Shown here: piece by piece, positions 59,101 to 64,000 of the stretch | Position numbering within the stretch: position 1 is the stretch's first letter | Layout of the letters: every line of letters starts with the position of its first letter | Assembly (NCBI GenBank): GCA_015227615.1 | Contig: JAALGZ010000012.1 | Coordinates: 310,001 to 374,000, forward strand | DNA: 64,000 bases | DNA from: Labyrinthula sp. Ha | Taxonomy: Eukaryota > Sar > Bigyra > Labyrinthulida > Labyrinthulaceae | Direction of reading: 5' to 3' | Position numbers and translations under genes: made by a program | Notes under the pieces: generated by a model | What the model was told of the DNA's origin: nothing | Databases searched by the model: none | What the model saw: the letters and a program-made list of their open reading frames with translations, nothing else

Positions 59101-61599
59101 ACAGAGCTCACCAGGAATGAATGCATACATGGTATTCTTACAAAAATTGAATAAATACTAAGCTCCAATAAAACTTTCCATTTGGTGGTAATAAGGGTCA
59201 TCAAAATAATATTTTCAATATTCGATTTAATTAGCACGTTGTATGTAACTAGCTGTTGCAAATTCACTCCTTTACCCGACCCATACTATGATGAAATAAT
59301 TGTTAACTGAAACCGGTGCCTTTATCATTTTTCAATTCCATGCAATTAATTCCTATCTAAAATTGACTATGTTCAATTATTGCCTGCCCTATGTACGGAT
59401 CCTTTCATTTAGAATACATGAATCATGTATATATAAAAAGTAGATATCTTCAACAAAATTTAAAAATTTATAGTCTGATTAGAGTTAGATATGGATTCTA
59501 AACAAAAATATATGAACGAGTTTATCTTCTAAAAAATGTTCAGTGATGTAGAAAAATTGAGAAATTTTTAAAACTATTGTAAGTTTATTCAACATATGAA
59601 TCTGTTATCGTGACGAAGATGACTATATTCCTATTTATTGTTAAATCATCATCAGAGATTCCATTTCCCATGTATTAGTTCAACCATTCTGGAATCAAGC
59701 TTTTGAATATACTAGTGGAGCTTAGAATGCTTGTATGCAAATGAAATTAATGTCACTTTGTTAAGATTTTCATTTATTCTAGAATTTTCTTTAACTCAGC
59801 AACTCGCCTCTTTTTTGAGTATCAATATATTCAAAGTTTAGATATTTAAAAACCATTCTTTGTTTCAGAACACTAATTCAGAAATATAATTTTTGGGTTT
59901 TTGTAGTTACCTCTACATCATTTGCAGAAATTTGCTAAAATGATGAATTCATTATAGAAAGAAACAATATCATATTACCAAAGTTTACTTCCTGTGTATA
60001 GTACTTTGAAAGAGAGCAAAATAAAGAATACAAGCCTATTTTTTACATAACTTAAGCCTGGTTATAGTTTTAACCTCTTATTCTGAAAGGAGTGTTAATC
60101 TATAACGTTTGCCATTTCTCATGAATTATACTTCTACGGGGAAGAAGATAATGTCATGTGATAGCGAGAAAAATATGATGTCATTTCAGATTAAATTCTA
60201 ATCTATGTTTCTCAGATTTATTACTCAAGTCAAGAATCAACATCTTAGCATACACATTCTTCAGTGCTCATCCTTAATTAGGGTGGGGCTCGAATGCCTA
60301 TCATTCCACATATTACCTGGACCTCTTAAACATATACCACCAGATTTCTGAGAAAAAGCAGTTATCACGTGAGAAAAATGTGTCCCTCCAATTAATATGT
60401 AATGAAGCATAAATAAACTTCTAGGCTCAAAGTGTTACTACAAAATAAATTTGCTAATGAATAAAAATGTGTTGAAAAACAAATATTCTAAAGACTTAAG
60501 CATCCCCAAAGTGAAAATCATCTAGTGTTTGTTTACTGTTCAAGTTATAATAATAGCAATAACTTTTTTTGGTTCAAAGAGTTATGTATGTGAGTTTTTT
60601 CTACGCTTAATAACTAAAGAGATAGAATACCGGATGTTGGAAATATGCTAATATATTTTCTACCACTTTGAGATAATTCTTACAGCTGTCGCTTCACAAG
60701 AAATATTAATTGGCCAATATGTTATCGGAATTTTCTATGAAATTGGGAATTAGGATATTTTGAAAACAATCCATGCTCTCAGCATGTGCACTACCCCTTT
60801 TGAAGTTTCCATTTTGGTTTCTGTGTTATATTATACTTTGTCTCCTTGAATATTATATGATCTGGCTGTATTTCTCTCCACAGAATATGAATGATGAAAA
60901 AGTATGCACAGCTGTAATTTGAAAACTTTTTTCTATATTTTTTTATTCTAGTATATTGAAAAAAATCCAAGAATGTCGGAATCTTCAGATGTAGTTCTTT
61001 TAAAGCTTATCATCTCATCCACATGTCAATTCGAAAAGGTGCTTACAGAGAGCATAGTTCTGGTTAAGAACTAATCTCATCTGAATTATCGAATCCAAAA
61101 TCTAAGAAAGTATACTGTCAACTACCATAGCTTGGAATTAATGTGTCTTACTTGAAATTACATTTATTGTAATGCTGAAGCTTCAGATATATAGTTCTCT
61201 ATTTGTACCATCTCTGTTGTCTTCTAGCTCAATTTTTTCTTTTCACTGCTACTATTCTCTTTATTTCATTCACCATTATCTGAATAAGTGTATGTTTAGA
61301 GCCAATATAGTAATTGTAAAAGCTTCTGCAATTTGAAAAAATGAGAACCATATACATCATAACTTAGGTCCCTGATTGCTAAATCTAGTACTGGTATGTC
61401 TCACAATTGTAAACATTGCAACTGAGCTCTACTTTCTTCTAAAGAAGTTTGGGTTCAAACTGAGACATCTATAGTATGCATCATTGAATGCTGATACAAG
61501 GTAAAACTTTTCATTCACACATGAAAACCCTGAGTAGGAACCGTATTTGATAAAGCTTTTCAGCAAATATTAGCCAATTGTTTAATTCTAATAATCAGT

Positions 61600-61930
61600 A
61601 ATAGAGTATAGATTTTGATTCGTTTCAAAATTATTCTGATGTTATTCTGATTATTAATAATTTTTTAATACAAGACAGGGTCGCCTTGCCCTTGACTAAG
61701 TAGCAAAAAAAACAAGTTTAATTTACTTAGCAGCATATGGAATTCCGTAGAAACTGGCCATATAGCAGGAAAATATTCAAGGAAAGGAATACAGCCGGGC
61801 TATCTGCCTCTTTTTTAAGGTTTTACGTAGAGCTAAAAAATGTACGTTCTCAGCATATTTTGTCCGGGTCACGTGGCCCGATATTGAGTTTATAATCAAA
61901 CGAAATGGCTGCAGAATTATAAGAAATAAC
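61600..61930. repeat. family 1 MITE, diverged or partial copy C
   Basis: Contains GATTATTAATAATT followed by CAGGGTCGCCTTGCCCTTGACTAAGTAGC, which lines up with the core of copies A and B (GATTATTAAT..., CGACCTTGGACCAAGCAGC). Ends are not clear, so limits are approximate. Confidence 0.45.
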
Positions 61931-62453
61931 TAAAAAAAATATTCGCAAAAAACACTCATTGATGAAGTATCATTAAATCAGATTCGGTCTCTACCCAATC
62001 ATGAATTTTCCGCATCACCATTCCCACTGTAGATCCAGTTTCAACTAATGAATTCTTGTCATACATCGTGCATGGAAAATTTAATTTCCTCTTAATAAGA
62101 GTATTAAAGTATCTTCAGATGCCATTAGATGTGTCTATCCTCAGGTGTCAGGGTGTTGTCTCCATGGTGTTCACTAATAAAGTAGATATATAAAGTACAG
62201 GCACTCATGCCAACAAGGCCTTGAAGTTCAAGTAAATATACCTAATTTTGCAGTTATAATATGTTCAATTGAAATTAAATAATCATTTCTGCGAGTTTTA
62301 TACAAATAATAGCACTATATTAACATATTCGCGGCGATTCACGCAGGATATGTACTCTGGGACGAATGGTAAGGATTTACATTGTAAACTCAATATCGTG
62401 TTACTGAGAGCAACAGAAATCAAACAACTGAGGGAAAACAGAAAGAAATCGAA

Positions 62454-62695
62454 ATGTCTGGCAAAGCTACAAGAGAAGAAATGATGGAAGCTCGTTTGCC
62501 TCTAGCTTTCAGGGATAACTGTGCAAAATATCTAATAACATTGAATAAATGCAGGTATCTTTTTTTGTTTATTAAAACCATAGACGAGAAAACTACTATC
62601 TTCCTTTTAGATGTGTGGATGAAAGACATACTTACGAAAAATGCCAACATGAGGAATATGAAAAAAGAGTTGAAAAGCTTAAGAATAAGAACTAA
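62454..62695 (+). CDS. NDUFB7: NADH dehydrogenase (complex I) subunit NDUFB7/B18, one 29-nt intron
   Basis: Exon 1 62454-62554 and exon 2 62584-62695 encode 70 residues. NDUFB7 is an accessory subunit of the complex I membrane arm, folded in the intermembrane space by the Mia40 pathway. The conserved core is complete: ATREEMMEARLPLAFRDNC, NKCRRENYYLPFRC, DERHTYEKC. It carries the twin CX9C motif, Cys23-X9-Cys33 and Cys44-X9-Cys54. It is shorter than the usual 100-137 residues because both tails are short. The intron falls inside the codon for Arg34; the unspliced frame loses the second CX9C, so plain ORF prediction misses this gene. Convergent with the next gene, 54 bp between stops. Confidence 0.95.
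62555..62583 (+). other. 29-nt GT-AG intron in NDUFB7
   Basis: Begins GTATCTTTTTTTG and ends TTAAAACCATAG. The junction is fixed by homology, since the spliced product matches the family across the site. This is the best-proven tiny intron in the window. A TATTAAAAC stretch may serve as branch point. Confidence 0.95.
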
Positions 62696-62749
62696 AGCCT
62701 CAGTTTTCTCCGTCAAGCTCAGAACACATTATTATATTATGTGTTTTCT

Positions 62750-64000
62750 TCAATACTTCACAAGAGCACCTACGTCAGGCAAATTTTCTGAAGACATTGC
62801 CGCCATTTCTTCTTGCTTCCGCTTCTCTTTTTTCATTTCATTAATATTTATCTTCCCATTTAATTCTACCTTTCTTTTTCGTTGTACATTCCCTGATTTA
62901 GCTCTTGAACCCACAAAGGAACCCTTTCTTTTTCTTGATGAGTTTTTCTTTACCTTTGACTTAGACCGATCCAATACGACATCAAAAATCCTTCCACTAC
63001 TATGTAAACAAATAAGAGTTCCTTTTGATTGCGCATAACAAACTTTTTGAACAGCATTAGATAAGTTTATAACTTGTTTCAATGTAAAGCTAGATTGTTG
63101 TAGAACAAGCAAAGATTTAATTTCTCGTTCTTGAATAAGACAGAAAAAATCACAAGAGCTCAAGAAAAGTTGTACTACATTTGCTTGAAGTAGAAAGCAA
63201 GCTTTCATATTTTGTATATCCAAGACGAAAACTCCATCCCCAGAGAAACAAAAAAACAATTTTCCATATGAATACTGAAGGGAAAAATTTTGTGCTTCAT
63301 TCTCTCGCAAGAAGCTAGTTTCAGCCAATTCAACTAAGTTATTGTTTTGTACTTTAAAAGATTTAACCCTCATTAAATTTCCATCAAGCGTGCAGGTAAA
63401 AAACTGTTCGGTTTCTTTTACGAAAGTACACTTTGTCTTACCTTCATGCGATCCCTCCAACAAAGTCGTTCGATCAAACAGCTGTCCACCAAAGTCTTCA
63501 TTATACACAAAAAGTTTAAGCTCATAACAACTCCAGACTAATATTTTTATGTTCTTTGCCTTATCTATTATAAAATCTACCCCTTCAACAACATTTTCAT
63601 CCATAGGGTCTGTGCAAACCCAAACTTGGTCAAATTTGCTTTCTTTTTCTTGGTTATAGCGGAATAATCTTAAAGTAAACTGAGAGTTTATTTCCTTTTT
63701 GTAATCGGCTTCAACTTTATCTAATGTTAATAAAAAATCTTTTGATCTCTTCAAAATCTTTACGTAGTGGTTTAAAGCATGTTTATAATAAAAAAAACTT
63801 CTTTTTAGCGGCTGAAACTGAAGTACATCCTGTTTTGCCTGAAAGTATTTAACAAAATAAACACTTGAAAGAGAATTGCTTCCAGGATTTGTATAAAATA
63901 GTTCTTCCTCACTTTCAGAATACCCAAACAGAGTGTTTGGATTCACTTTTCTCTTTGCTTTGTCGTCTCGTAATGACTGAGAACCCAACGCTACGGAGTG
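62750..64000 (-). CDS. hypothetical protein with Lys-rich tail, 5'-partial
   Basis: The frame is open from the right edge of the window (position 64000) to a stop at 62750, at least 416 residues. No ATG lies in the first 130 codons, so the start is outside the window or in an upstream exon. Alternating short hydrophobic strands (KLFFCFSGDGVFVLDI, GTLICLHSSGRIFDVVL) suggest a beta-propeller. The C-terminus is very basic (KSKVKKNSSRKRKGSF; KKEKRKQEE), typical of nuclear or nucleolar proteins such as ribosome-biogenesis WD-repeat factors, but no family can be named. Confidence 0.65.
   Translation of the reverse strand, partial: HSVALGSQSLRDDKAKRKVNPNTLFGYSESEEELFYTNPGSNSLSSVYFVKYFQAKQDVLQFQPLKRSFFYYKHALNHYVKILKRSKDFLLTLDKVEADYKKEINSQFTLRLFRYNQEKESKFDQVWVCTDPMDENVVEGVDFIIDKAKNIKILVWSCYELKLFVYNEDFGGQLFDRTTLLEGSHEGKTKCTFVKETEQFFTCTLDGNLMRVKSFKVQNNNLVELAETSFLRENEAQNFSLQYSYGKLFFCFSGDGVFVLDIQNMKACFLLQANVVQLFLSSCDFFCLIQEREIKSLLVLQQSSFTLKQVINLSNAVQKVCYAQSKGTLICLHSSGRIFDVVLDRSKSKVKKNSSRKRKGSFVGSRAKSGNVQRKRKVELNGKININEMKKEKRKQEEMAAMSSENLPDVGALVKY

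Larger units (their letters stand above)
53458..62453. other. 9-kb desert
   Basis: The largest gene-free stretch. AT-rich apart from a GC-richer patch (about 55280-56160) and a third copy of the family 1 repeat (about 61600-61930). ORFs at 55726-55965, 56825-57061 and 59082-59267 carry nothing recognisable. A minus-strand open segment of about 48 codons near 62110-61965 is within chance expectation. Confidence 0.5.

Noticed and set aside
61965-62110. Open minus-strand segment before NDUFB7 with protein-like content
   Set aside because: About 48 codons open without a start; many such stretches are expected by chance.
63986-63988. Start of the right-edge gene at 63988
   Set aside because: The codon there is TTG and the frame is open to the window edge, so the gene is 5'-partial.
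1-64000. Altered genetic code suggested by tiny introns
   Set aside because: Conserved genes (Trm4, TVP23, kinase, NDUFB7) have no in-frame TAA, TAG or TGA and end normally at stops.

Overview
This is a eukaryotic nuclear window from an AT-rich genome. It uses the standard genetic code: long conserved ORFs read through with normal Gln codons and end at TAA or TAG. The organism has mitochondria with complex I (an NDUFB7 gene with a twin CX9C motif) and probably a motile flagellum or cilium (an MNS1-like trichohyalin/plectin-homology coiled coil, and more weakly a TMEM231-like locus). I read it as a free-living flagellated protist and cannot place it more precisely. The clearest genome-level trait is very short spliceosomal introns. 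Four genes are restored to one full frame by removing single GT-AG introns of 28-31 nt, which ordinary ORF calling misses.

Layout. 1-7963: gene-poor DNA holding a decayed LINE fragment (about 1925-3366) with an (AACT)n tail. 7964-9654: convergent pair of a REEP/HVA22-family ER protein and a four-helix membrane protein, each with one tiny intron. 9655-13845: desert with two MITE-like DNA elements. 13846-16038: convergent pair TVP23 (Golgi) and a CAMK-type kinase. 17044-17516: a second copy of the first MITE family, with a 6-bp target duplication. 18011-22451: tight cluster of an EF-hand protein, divergent MNS1-like gene and convergent CCX-type cation/Ca2+ exchanger; the last two share a TTAA stop. 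22452-34154: mostly desert with two probable intron-split small genes. 34155-37808: a 1217-residue protein with EF-hands, RCC1 repeats and an F5/8-C domain. 38054-38690: another terminal-inverted-repeat element. 41655-44886: Trm4/NSUN2 tRNA m5C methyltransferase, then an unknown gene whose 5' end lies in a perfect 135-bp tandem duplication, followed by a possible decayed paralogue. 51197-53457: convergent pair of a DUF3754/TMEM143-type protein and an unknown gene. 53458-62453: a 9-kb desert. 62454-64000: NDUFB7 convergent with a partial unknown gene running off the right edge.

Architecture: genes sit in tight pairs. Convergent 3' gaps run from a 3-nt overlap to 120 bp and one head-to-head gap is 92 bp, while pairs are separated by deserts of 2-9 kb. 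Three Ca2+-linked proteins (two EF-hand proteins and a CCX exchanger) and a CAMK-like kinase lie within this window, but nothing shows that they work as one system. I found no virus-like element, CRISPR array, tRNA or rRNA that I could support.
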